Source: Streptococcus sp. 263_SSPC | GTDB taxonomy: Bacteria; Bacillota; Bacilli; Lactobacillales; Aerococcaceae | Assembly (NCBI RefSeq): GCF_001071995.1 | Contig: NZ_JVNU01000059.1 | Span: 1-64,000, forward strand | DNA length: 64,000 bases | Reading direction: 5' to 3' | Part shown: positions 57,817 through 64,000 of the stretch, piece by piece | Layout of the letters: every line of letters begins with the position of its first letter | Position numbering within the stretch: the first letter of the stretch is position 1 | Notes under the pieces: model-generated | The model's database searches: none | Seen by the model: only the letters and a program-made list of their open reading frames with translations | Told to the model about the DNA's origin: nothing | Made by a program: the position numbers and the translations under genes

Positions 57817-57900
57817 AGTAATTCCTCCTAGTTCCTGAAAATCAGGTTTTGTTCTTTACATGCATTACTCTACTCCCGTTTCACCAAAAGCACCATAGAC

Positions 57901-57935
57901 AAAAAAATCCCAATGTCCAAACTTTGGACACTGGG
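57901..57935 (-). terminator. terminator of tetR
   Basis: Minus-strand CCCAGTGTCCAAA/TTTGGACATTGGG (one G-U pair) with a T7 tract, separating tetR from ohyA. Confidence 0.9.
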
Positions 57936-57953
57936 ATGGAATTGTAAAGTTTT

Positions 57954-58499
57954 TTACTGAGAAATTCGAGCTACAATCGTTCCAATCATGACTTGTTCGA
58001 TTTTTTCAACGAGTTCTTTAGCCGTGCCAGGCATTTGACGACTAATCCAATCAAGCCCTACACCAACGAGTGCATACGTATAAAACTCAATCGAGAATTG
58101 TACCTGCTCTGCTTCAGCGCCACTGACATCAATTTCATTGAAAATCAAATCCGTCAAGAAACGCTCCACTTCCCGTTGCAAGAGTCGCTCGACATTTTCT
58201 TTACTGACAGAACGATACGTGTTAAGGACAAAGTTGCGATTGTCATCCATATATTGGAATAGTGCCTCCAGGGCGTCTTGCCAATTCTCATAAGAAATAT
58301 TCTCACCAAGCGTGATATGCGCCTCATTTAAATAAATCCATTCGACCAATTCATAAATATCATGGAAATGATTATAAAACGTTTGACGACTAATCCCGCA
58401 TCTCTTCGTTAAATCCTGTACAGTAATCTTCGTCAGCGGTTTTTCATTCATTAGTTCTTTAAGCGTGTTGGCTAACATCTTTTTTACAACAAGTGTCAT
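57954..58499 (-). CDS. TetR-family regulator, DhaS-like
   Basis: 181-residue TetR regulator. The helix-turn-helix is ITVQDLTKRCGISRQTFYNHF (residues about 24-44, with the FYNHF signature), and the C-terminal domain resembles the DhaS/TetR_C_8 subgroup. AGAGGG precedes the ATG. It is followed by its own terminator and then ohyA, so it probably controls ohyA or itself. The ligand is unknown; a fatty acid is a reasonable guess from context. Confidence 0.88.
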   Translation of the reverse strand: MTLVVKKMLANTLKELMNEKPLTKITVQDLTKRCGISRQTFYNHFHDIYELVEWIYLNEAHITLGENISYENWQDALEALFQYMDDNRNFVLNTYRSVSKENVERLLQREVERFLTDLIFNEIDVSGAEAEQVQFSIEFYTYALVGVGLDWISRQMPGTAKELVEKIEQVMIGTIVARISQ

Positions 58500-58518
58500 T
58501 TGTATCCCTCTGTTTCAT

Positions 58519-58548
58519 GAAGAAAAAGAGCGGGTTCCCCCACTCTTT
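58519..58548 (-). terminator. terminator of degV
   Basis: Minus-strand AAAGAGTGGG/CCCGCTCTTT (one G-U pair) followed by T residues; it overlaps the degV stop codon. Confidence 0.85.
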
Positions 58549-59422
58549 ATTTTTCTAAATTCTTTTCTTGTACGATATCCCATGAGAACCCTAAGGCACC
58601 TTCACCAAGATGAGTTCCTACTACAGGTCCAAAATACGATAATGAAGTACGTAATTTAGGATATTGTTCTTGCATTTTTTGTCTCCAAGCTTCACCAGCT
58701 TCTGGAGCATTTGCATGGATGATGACTAATTCATAGCCTTCACCATCAGTTGTTCCTGTTTCGTCTGCGAATAATTGTTCAATTCGTTTCATCGCTTTTT
58801 GTTGTGTACGAATCTTTTCAAAAGGAACGATTTTCTTATCAACGAATGTCAAGATTGGCTTAATTTTCAACATAGAACCGACTAAAGCAGCCCCTGCTGA
58901 TAAACGTCCACCACGTTGCAAGTTGCTTAAATCATCAACGATAAAGTAAGCTGTCGTACGATCTACTAAACGTTGAACCGTTTCAACGATTTCTTCTGGT
59001 GAATATTCTCCAGACTTCGCCATGATAGCGGCTAGTTTTACTGCACGCGCTTGTGGTGCACAACTAATCTCTGAATCGATTGGATAAATGGCTATTTCGT
59101 CTTTCATATCTTCGGCAACAGCCACACATGTTTGGTAAGTTCCACTAATTCCACTAGAAATAGTAATAGGAATAATAGCGTCATAATCTTTTGCAAGTTC
59201 GTGGAATAATTCGTATGTTTCCCCTACAGCTGGTTGTGTACTTGTTGGAAAGACTGGAGAACTTTTTACTTTTGCATAAAATTCTTCAGCAGTAATATCA
59301 ATCTCTTCTCGATAAGTTTCTTGTCCGAAAATAACAGACATCGGCAATACGTAAATACCATATTCGGCATATTCTTCTTTTGTTAAGTAAGCCGTGCTAT
59401 CTGTAACTACAGCAATTTTCAT
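58547..59422 (-). CDS. DegV-family fatty-acid-binding protein
   Basis: DegV protein (FakB type) that binds a fatty acid and presents it to the FakA kinase for phosphorylation. AVVTDSTAYLTKE opens the domain; TSTQPAVGE and TISSGISGTYQ hold the carboxylate-binding threonine and serine; SEISCAPQARAV follows. The 291 residues are normal. It neighbours the TetR-ohyA pair, giving a small fatty-acid-handling locus together with oleate hydratase. A good promoter lies upstream. Confidence 0.92.
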   Translation of the reverse strand: MKIAVVTDSTAYLTKEEYAEYGIYVLPMSVIFGQETYREEIDITAEEFYAKVKSSPVFPTSTQPAVGETYELFHELAKDYDAIIPITISSGISGTYQTCVAVAEDMKDEIAIYPIDSEISCAPQARAVKLAAIMAKSGEYSPEEIVETVQRLVDRTTAYFIVDDLSNLQRGGRLSAGAALVGSMLKIKPILTFVDKKIVPFEKIRTQQKAMKRIEQLFADETGTTDGEGYELVIIHANAPEAGEAWRQKMQEQYPKLRTSLSYFGPVVGTHLGEGALGFSWDIVQEKNLEK

Positions 59423-59492
59423 CCATTCAACTCCTTTCAGTTTGAAAATTTAGATTGTTTAAGTCATAAAAACTATAAACTTTCACCCTTCA

Positions 59493-59521
59493 AGTATAAC
59501 AAAAAAGCGTTTAACACGCAA
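59493..59521 (-). promoter_or_regulatory. degV promoter
   Basis: Minus-strand -35 TTGCGT (59516-59521), 17-bp spacer, -10 TATACT (59493-59498). Confidence 0.7.
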
Positions 59522-59557
59522 TGAATGGAAAGTTTTCCTTAAGAGACTTAACATTAC

Positions 59558-59585
59558 TTGCTCATCCTTCAAATTACAGTATAAT
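59558..59585 (+). promoter_or_regulatory. promoter of DUF368 gene
   Basis: -35 TTGCTC (59558-59563), 16-bp spacer, -10 TATAAT (59580-59585). Confidence 0.7.
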
Positions 59586-59614
59586 AGAAGACAGAATTAT
59601 TTATTGGAGGTACT

Positions 59615-60472
59615 ATGGAACAAAGATCAACTCAACATCAATTAGATAAACAAAAGAAAAATGACTGGTTCTTACGATTCATTAAAGGAATGTTCATCGG
59701 GTCAGGATTTATCCTTCCAGGTGTCAGCGGTGGTGCACTTGCTGCTATCTTCGGACTTTATGAACGCATGATTGCTTTCCTTGCAAACGTCACAAAAGAC
59801 TTCAAGAAGAACGTATTATTCTTCTTACCAGTCGGAATCGGTGCTCTTGCAGGTATCGTTATCTTATCATTTGGCGTAAGTTACTTACTTGGTAACTTTG
59901 AAACAATCATCCTTTGGTTCTTCATCGGATGTATCGTCGGAACAATCCCTGCTCTTTGGAAAGAAGCCGGAAAAGAAGGTCGCTCAACACGCGATATTAT
60001 CATTCTGATTGCTTCATTTGTCGGCGGATGCTTACTCCTTTACTTAGGTGAAAATGCAATCGGCGGTAGCGTGGAAGCAAACTTCTTCACTTGGATGATT
60101 GCTGGTGGATTAATTGCCTTAGGAATTATCGTTCCTGGACTTAGCCCATCAAACTTCATCGTATATATGGGAATGTACAAACAAATGTCAGATGGTTTCA
60201 AAACATTAGACATGAGCGTGATTCTTCCAATCGCTTTAGGTGGATTAGTAACATTAGCGCTCTTCTCAAAACTTGTACACTACATCTTTAAGAAAGCTTA
60301 CCCACAATTATTCCACTTCATTTTCGGAATCGTGCTTGCTTCAACTGTAATGATTATCCCAACAAACTACGCTGGATTTGACATCGTTCAATACCTTGCT
60401 TGCGTTGTAATGTTAGGATTCGGTACATGGCTCGGCGCATTCATGGCAAAACTTGAAGACACTTATAAATAA
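59615..60472 (+). CDS. DUF368 membrane protein, undecaprenyl-phosphate translocase family
   Basis: Polytopic membrane protein of the DUF368 family, some members of which (PopT) are reported to recycle undecaprenyl phosphate across the membrane for wall synthesis. It has about eight helices in two inverted halves, each with the family repeat: GSGFILPGVSGGALAAIFGLY near residue 30 and LIALGIIVPGLSPSNFIVYM near residue 165. The 285 residues are normal. It is monocistronic with clear promoter and terminator. The role assignment is from family knowledge. Confidence 0.88.
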   Translation: MEQRSTQHQLDKQKKNDWFLRFIKGMFIGSGFILPGVSGGALAAIFGLYERMIAFLANVTKDFKKNVLFFLPVGIGALAGIVILSFGVSYLLGNFETIILWFFIGCIVGTIPALWKEAGKEGRSTRDIIILIASFVGGCLLLYLGENAIGGSVEANFFTWMIAGGLIALGIIVPGLSPSNFIVYMGMYKQMSDGFKTLDMSVILPIALGGLVTLALFSKLVHYIFKKAYPQLFHFIFGIVLASTVMIIPTNYAGFDIVQYLACVVMLGFGTWLGAFMAKLEDTYK

Positions 60473-60478
60473 CATTTC

Positions 60479-60512
60479 AAACAGCTTTGCTTCTCGCAAG
60501 GCTGTTTTTTTA
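60479..60512 (+). terminator. terminator of DUF368 gene
   Basis: AACAGC...TTGC/GCAA...GCTGTT stem followed by T residues, 7 bp past the stop. Confidence 0.9.
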
Positions 60513-60518
60513 TGCCTA

Positions 60519-60590
60519 AAATTAACATATTTGTTAATTTCCACTCTCACTCCATGATGTAACATTTTTGTTACGTAACATAATTGTTAC
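60519..60590. promoter_or_regulatory. three TAACA-N4-TGTTA dyads
   Basis: AAATTAACA-TATT-TGTTAATTT (60519-60540), GTAACA-TTTT-TGTTAC (60559-60574) and GTAACA-TAAT-TGTTAC (60575-60590), the last two directly abutting. Same half-site and spacing in all three point to cooperative binding by one dimeric protein. No gene starts nearby; the giant hairpin at 60696 lies downstream. 60591-60695 holds no gene I can support. Confidence 0.6.
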
Positions 60591-60695
60591 ATCAACTCCC
60601 CATATGAACCGCACGAACTTCATCCCTTCTCCCTTGCCCTTTGCCCCAAATAGAATTTTATAAACTCTCCCTCGAGTAGAGTTTTATGCCAAGAA

Positions 60696-60948
60696 GGCGA
60701 TTATGGTATTGCACAAAAACATTAAAAAGAGAATTCGCTTATCAGACATTTATTGAAACCATAGCGGAGAATCATATCGAATGCGAATTAAAAGCCGTTA
60801 TGGATTTTATCCATTACGGCTTGTTTGAGGCTTCGAAGGAGAAAGACTCCAAGGCTTTCTCCGGTATCCCGCTATTTTGTTTCAATAAACAATGGCTGAT
60901 AATAAGAATTCTCTTTTTCAAACTTCTCCTGTTCATACCATAATCGCC
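60696..60948. repeat. 253-nt branched inverted-repeat element
   Basis: Arms from outside in: 60696-60709/60935-60948 (14 bp perfect), 60724-60736/60906-60918 (13 bp perfect), 60738-60745/60896-60906 (bulged), 60750-60759/60879-60888 (10 bp perfect) and 60761-60767/60869-60875. The centre holds two hairpins, 60792-60822 and 60838-60862. A small CCGCC/GGCGG hairpin (60947-60959) follows. The core TTATTGAAA...ATAGCGG / CCGCTAT...TTTCAATAAACAA matches the element at 30031-30175, so the two are members of one family. Confidence 0.75.
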
Positions 60949-60980
60949 GCCCTTGGCGGTTATTACTGAATTTTACGCAC

Positions 60981-61009
60981 AAAAAAACTCTCTCGAAGTG
61001 AGAGAGTTT
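60981..61009 (-). terminator. terminator of rpmE2
   Basis: Minus-strand AAACTCTCTC/GAGAGAGTTT, 5-base loop, then a T-tract, 9 bp past the stop. Confidence 0.9.
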
Positions 61010-61018
61010 GTAAAGTTC

Positions 61019-61264
61019 TTATTTGAGACCGTATTTTTTGTTGAAACGATCCACACGTCCGTCTGCTTGAGTGAATTTTTGACGACCTGTGTAGAATGGG
61101 TGAGAATCAGAAGTGATTTCCACACGTAGTAATGGGTATTCGTTTCCGTCTTCCCATACAACTGTTTCACTTGAAGTCTTTGTTGAACCTGATAAGAATT
61201 TGAATCCTGTAGTTGTATCCATGAAAACTACTGGACGATATTCTGGGTGAATTCCTTGTTTCAT
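61019..61264 (-). CDS. rpmE2: ribosomal protein L31 type B
   Basis: Protein of the large ribosomal subunit bridging to the small subunit head. [16 protein letters not shown] and [13 protein letters not shown] are diagnostic. It lacks the zinc-binding cysteines of type A L31, so it is the zinc-independent form. The 81 residues are normal. It has its own promoter and a leader hairpin beside the ribosome site. Confidence 0.96.
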   Translation of the reverse strand: MKQGIHPEYRPVVFMDTTTGFKFLSGSTKTSSETVVWEDGNEYPLLRVEITSDSHPFYTGRQKFTQADGRVDRFNKKYGLK

Positions 61265-61278
61265 TTCTATTCCTCCTG

Positions 61279-61303
61279 CCCTGAATTATTTGCTAATCCA
61301 GAG
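61279..61303 (-). promoter_or_regulatory. rpmE2: hairpin in rpmE2 leader
   Basis: Ten paired positions (CTCTGGATTA with TAATTCAGGG, two G-U pairs), loop GCAAA, ending 2 bases before the GGAGGA ribosome site. Its place suits autoregulation by L31; L31 leaders are known in Firmicutes, but match to them is untested. Confidence 0.5.
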
Positions 61304-61337
61304 TTATTTATTTTCGCATGCATAATGCAACACGAAT

Positions 61338-61366
61338 ATAATAACATGCTCAAATTGAATTTGCAA
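61338..61366 (-). promoter_or_regulatory. rpmE2: rpmE2 promoter
   Basis: Minus-strand -35 TTGCAA (61361-61366), 17-bp spacer, -10 TATTAT (61338-61343), just after the tsaD stop. Confidence 0.7.
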
Positions 61367-61371
61367 TAGTT

Positions 61372-62391
61372 TTATTCATCCCCTAATTCAAGTCCGGGAA
61401 TTGCGTTTAAATCCATATTTGCAAAGTCTTTTTGCATGTATTTTGTATAGGCTGCAGCACCAATCATAGCCGCATTATCCCCGCAAAGTGATAATGGCGG
61501 GATGGAAAATGTGACTGCTGGGTAGTGTTCTTCCATCATCTGCGTCATCGCTGTACGAAGACCCTTATTAGCTGCCACTCCTCCTGCTAACACGAATTGT
61601 TTTACAGGATAGGCTTCAAGCGCGCGTCTTGTTTTTTCGACAAGTACTTCTACGACACTGGCTTGGAAACTTGCGGCTAAATCTTCAGGGACAATCTCTT
61701 CGCCTTTTTGCTTCGCGTTATGCACACGATTGATGACCGCCGATTTCAATCCACTAAAACTGAAATCAAAATGGTCTTCATGAATCATCGCGCGTGGGAA
61801 GTCATAAGTATCCGTTCCAAGATGAGCTAGTTCATCCATCTTCTTTCCACCAGGATATGGCAAGTTCAGAATACGACCAATCTTATCGTACGCTTCCCCT
61901 GCTGCATCATCTCTTGTTTCTCCGATGATTTGGAACTCGCCATCTTCTGGCATATATACAAGTTCTGTATGTCCACCACTTACGACAAGCGCCATTAGTG
62001 GAAATTGCAAAGGTTCCACAAGTTGGTTCGCGTAAATGTGCCCTGCCATGTGGTTCACTGCAATCAGTGGTTTTCCACTCGCAAGCGCTAAAGCTTTCGC
62101 TGCAGAAATCCCAATGAGAAGAGCTCCTACAAGTCCTGGACCATACGTCACCGCGATGGCGTCCATGTCATCCAACGTTTTTCCTGCTTTTGCAAGTGCT
62201 TCGTCGATGACTTGTGTAATTTGTTCTACGTGATGGCGGCTGGCAATCTCTGGCACAACCCCGCCAAAACGCATATGACTTTTAATTTGAGAGGCTACAA
62301 TATTGGAAAGGATGGTGTTCCCGTTTTGAATCACAGCTGCACTTGTCTCATCACAACTACTTTCAATTGCTAGAATCAATGTTTCTTTCAT
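61372..62391 (-). CDS. tsaD: tRNA t6A37 threonylcarbamoyltransferase TsaD
   Basis: Catalytic subunit that transfers threonylcarbamoyl to A37 of ANN-decoding tRNAs, working with TsaB and Tsa[15 protein letters not shown], the metal-binding [20 protein letters not shown] and [14 protein letters not shown] are visible. The start chosen is the ATG at 62391 with AGGAGG 6 bases upstream, giving 339 residues; it overlaps the GNAT gene by a few codons less than the longer reading would. It lies in the tsaB-rimI-tsaD order usual in Bacilli. Confidence 0.96.
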   Translation of the reverse strand: MKETLILAIESSCDETSAAVIQNGNTILSNIVASQIKSHMRFGGVVPEIASRHHVEQITQVIDEALAKAGKTLDDMDAIAVTYGPGLVGALLIGISAAKALALASGKPLIAVNHMAGHIYANQLVEPLQFPLMALVVSGGHTELVYMPEDGEFQIIGETRDDAAGEAYDKIGRILNLPYPGGKKMDELAHLGTDTYDFPRAMIHEDHFDFSFSGLKSAVINRVHNAKQKGEEIVPEDLAASFQASVVEVLVEKTRRALEAYPVKQFVLAGGVAANKGLRTAMTQMMEEHYPAVTFSIPPLSLCGDNAAMIGAAAYTKYMQKDFANMDLNAIPGLELGDE

Positions 62392-62401
62392 ATTGCTCCT
62401 C

Positions 62402-63484
62402 CTATCTTTGTTCAATTTCTAAGCGATATTCAATCGCATCTTCAACTGGGTCACTGTAATAATCACTTCTCGTGTGGAAGGCTTCGAACCCTAGAATTTC
62501 ATATAAATATTGAGCGCGCTTGTTGCTTTCACGCACTTCTAGGAAAACAACTTTCACGTCTTTTTGCTTCAAATCGTATAAGGCCATTTGCCATAAACGT
62601 TGCGCGAGGCCTTTACCTTGATAGTCTTTCGCAATCACGATATTCGTAATGGTTGCTTCGTCCAACACGCTTTGGACTCCAAGGAATCCAACTAGTTTGC
62701 GTTGCATCCATACTCCGTAATACGCGTTTGTTGGATTTTCTAAATCGGCAAGGAAACTCTCGGCACTCCAATTATTTGGATGCTCGTAATTTTCTTGCAC
62801 TAATGCGACTAATGCCTCTGCCATCGCTAAATCAGCTGGATGTAATCTTGTAAATGAATACTCTGACGAATGGAATGAAGACGGCGTTTTTGGCGGTAAT
62901 GCATAGAGCATTTCCACAGCATCTTCATTTTCAGGAGTGTAGTAATTTTCCTTTGTACCAACAACTTCGTAACCATTTTTGCGATAGAGCTTAATAGCTT
63001 TTGTATTCGACACGCGGGCTTCGAGCGTAATTTCTTTCTTGTCGAGCGCGCGGGCGATTTTTTCTAATGCTTTCAATAATAAAGTTGCGACATTCAAGAA
63101 GCGATAATCGTGTAGTACAGCAACATTCGTAATATGTAAATCCGTTCCCTCTGTCGTTCTTGCTCCGATGAAACCGACGATTTCCTCTTCCACTTCCAGC
63201 ACAATATAAATGGCAGCTGGATTATGTGCGACGTCTTTTTCAAGAACGTCCTTTGCCCATGGAGACTCTCCGTCATAGGCCGCTTTTTCTACTTCAAAAA
63301 TGCGAGTGGCATCTTCTGAAAGACCGATTCTGATTTTAGCCTGCGCACCATTTCCAAGAATCACTCTTTTTTCAAAGTTCTCAAACTGGTCGCGAATCGG
63401 ATCCATCTGTTGCGCTTCTTCTAAAAACACCGCTTTGATTTTTTCAAACCACTGCATGAAGCGTTCTTTAAACTCGTTCCACAT
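62402..63484 (-). CDS. tandem GNAT acetyltransferase, RimI-like
   Basis: 360-residue protein with two GNAT domains in one chain. The first (about residues 50-200) has [20 protein letters not shown] and [20 protein letters not shown] but a degraded acetyl-CoA loop, [13 protein letters not shown], without the glycines. The second (about 205-355) has a normal loop, [13 protein letters not shown], and [20 protein letters not shown]. RimI acetylates the N-terminus of ribosomal protein bS18 in E. coli. Two separate rimI-like genes sit here in some Lactobacillales, so this looks like a fusion with one dead half. AAGGGG precedes the start, which overlaps tsaB by 17 bp. Confidence 0.88.
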   Translation of the reverse strand: MWNEFKERFMQWFEKIKAVFLEEAQQMDPIRDQFENFEKRVILGNGAQAKIRIGLSEDATRIFEVEKAAYDGESPWAKDVLEKDVAHNPAAIYIVLEVEEEIVGFIGARTTEGTDLHITNVAVLHDYRFLNVATLLLKALEKIARALDKKEITLEARVSNTKAIKLYRKNGYEVVGTKENYYTPENEDAVEMLYALPPKTPSSFHSSEYSFTRLHPADLAMAEALVALVQENYEHPNNWSAESFLADLENPTNAYYGVWMQRKLVGFLGVQSVLDEATITNIVIAKDYQGKGLAQRLWQMALYDLKQKDVKVVFLEVRESNKRAQYLYEILGFEAFHTRSDYYSDPVEDAIEYRLEIEQR

Positions 63485-64000
63485 ACACTGACCCCTTTTC
63501 TAAAGGATGCTCAGCTTGCCAATTTTCTTCTGCTTCTGCCAGTTTCAAGTACATTGGGACGAAGACGTCCGCGTCAACAGCTTCCTTATTTCTTCCTAAT
63601 TCGATAAGCGATGTTGCGTGAGGGATAGCATCACTTGCTTCAAGCCACTTCGCCTCACTCGCTCCTTTTTCTACGATTGCTTCTTTTGTAATCGACTGTA
63701 ATTGTCCTACAAAAGTCACTCCCGCTGCATGTTCCGGTAACACTTTCAAGAAATCATCCCATGAAATATGTTGTTCCCCGATTACCTTTTCAAAGCCTTC
63801 ATCAGTCTTTTTGTAACCTACTGCGAAAATATTTCCACGTCTAGCATCAAAAAACGGCACAACGACTTCTCCCACTTCCACTTTAGAAGCAAGGTTCGGT
63901 AAAAAGACGTCGAGACTGGAGACTCCCACAAGTGGAATCCCCAGACTCTTCGCAAGTGTTTTTGCAACGGTAACGCCAATTCGAAGACCTGTATAAGAAC
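63468..64000 (-). CDS. tsaB: TsaB, partial at window edge
   Basis: Partner of TsaD in t6A tRNA modification. The reading frame stays open to the right edge, and the outermost codons read SYTGLRIGVTVAKTLAKSLG, the TsaB signature, so the 5' part of the gene lies outside the window. A GTG at 63929 within the frame is not the real start. The visible part is about 177 codons of a protein normally near 230-240. It overlaps the GNAT gene by 17 bp. Confidence 0.93.
   Translation of the reverse strand, partial: SYTGLRIGVTVAKTLAKSLGIPLVGVSSLDVFLPNLASKVEVGEVVVPFFDARRGNIFAVGYKKTDEGFEKVIGEQHISWDDFLKVLPEHAAGVTFVGQLQSITKEAIVEKGASEAKWLEASDAIPHATSLIELGRNKEAVDADVFVPMYLKLAEAEENWQAEHPLEKGSVYVERV

Noticed and set aside
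57817-57860. CodY-like GATTTTCAGGAAC before ohyA
   Set aside because: Only about 11 of 15 consensus positions match and it is a simple CCTGA/TCAGG hairpin next to the ribosome site.
60559-60590. GlnR/TnrA site reading of the GTAACA/TGTTAC cluster
   Set aside because: The pattern TGTNA-N7-TNACA is not met in any alignment of the three dyads.
60686-60943. 85-codon plus-strand frame starting MPRRRLW
   Set aside because: It runs straight across the giant inverted repeat, has no proper ribosome site and its composition follows the hairpin arms.

Overview
The window looks like a chromosome segment of a low-GC Gram-positive coccus or rod of the order Lactobacillales. RpoB, RpoC, TypA and PriA read like enterococcal and carnobacterial proteins, both RNA polymerase genes start with TTG as in other Bacilli, promoters are of the TTGACA/TATAAT type, and the gene orders around priA-fmt-rsmB-prpC-prkC, ytmP-trmB-ytoP-ytpR-murC, hit-ecsA-ecsB and yhaO-yhaN-yhaM match Bacillus subtilis with losses. 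A Granulicatella-like member of the Carnobacteriaceae is my best guess, but that is inference. The content is almost wholly housekeeping. I see no prophage, insertion sequence, CRISPR array, tRNA gene or antibiotic-resistance cassette.

Layout. At the left edge a strong leftward promoter with an rRNA-leader motif implies an rRNA operon just outside the window. Positions 274-8705 (all minus strand) hold gmk-rpoZ and then priA-fmt-rsmB-prpC-prkC: nucleotide synthesis, replication restart, initiator tRNA formylation, 16S rRNA methylation and the serine/threonine kinase-phosphatase pair. Positions 8904-12817 hold a MATE exporter, an HD hydrolase (frameshifted at its 3' end), a Gfo/Idh oxidoreductase and an alpha/beta hydrolase. 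Then come typA, polA, murC, an unknown charged protein, ytpR, an M42 peptidase, a PepSY protein, trmB, ytmP and ecsB-ecsA. From 25963 to 29933 the plus strand carries hit, a YtxH-like gene, a Cof phosphatase and a two-gene amino-acid ABC transporter with CodY-like boxes at its promoter.

From 30411 the minus strand resumes: an Rrf2 regulator with a RclA/Har-type flavoprotein reductase, a HIT protein, a GNAT protein, the yhaO-yhaN-yhaM set with a YheA-like protein, pbp1A, murA and ywzB; yigZ lies on the plus strand. A 369-codon protein of unknown function, a PepSY gene relic, rpoB-rpoC with a long structured leader, udp-deoC, a CoiA-like protein, oleate hydratase with a TetR regulator, and degV follow. 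On the right are a DUF368 membrane protein (+), rpmE2, and tsaD, a double GNAT protein and tsaB, which runs off the edge.

The genes group into a few jobs: transcription (rpoZ, rpoB, rpoC), translation and tRNA modification (fmt, rsmB, trmB, typA, rpmE2, tsaB/tsaD), cell wall (murA, murC, pbp1A, prkC/prpC, DUF368), and nucleoside or redox upkeep. The most unusual material lies between the genes. It includes two related giant hairpins (30031-30175 and 60696-60948), a run of consecutive hairpins (40784-41203) followed by a 100-bp inverted-repeat element (41313-41412), three clustered TAACA-N4-TGTTA dyads (60519-60590), long perfect palindromes (12895-12920, 30348-30377), and attenuator-like hairpins ahead of rpoB and yhaO.
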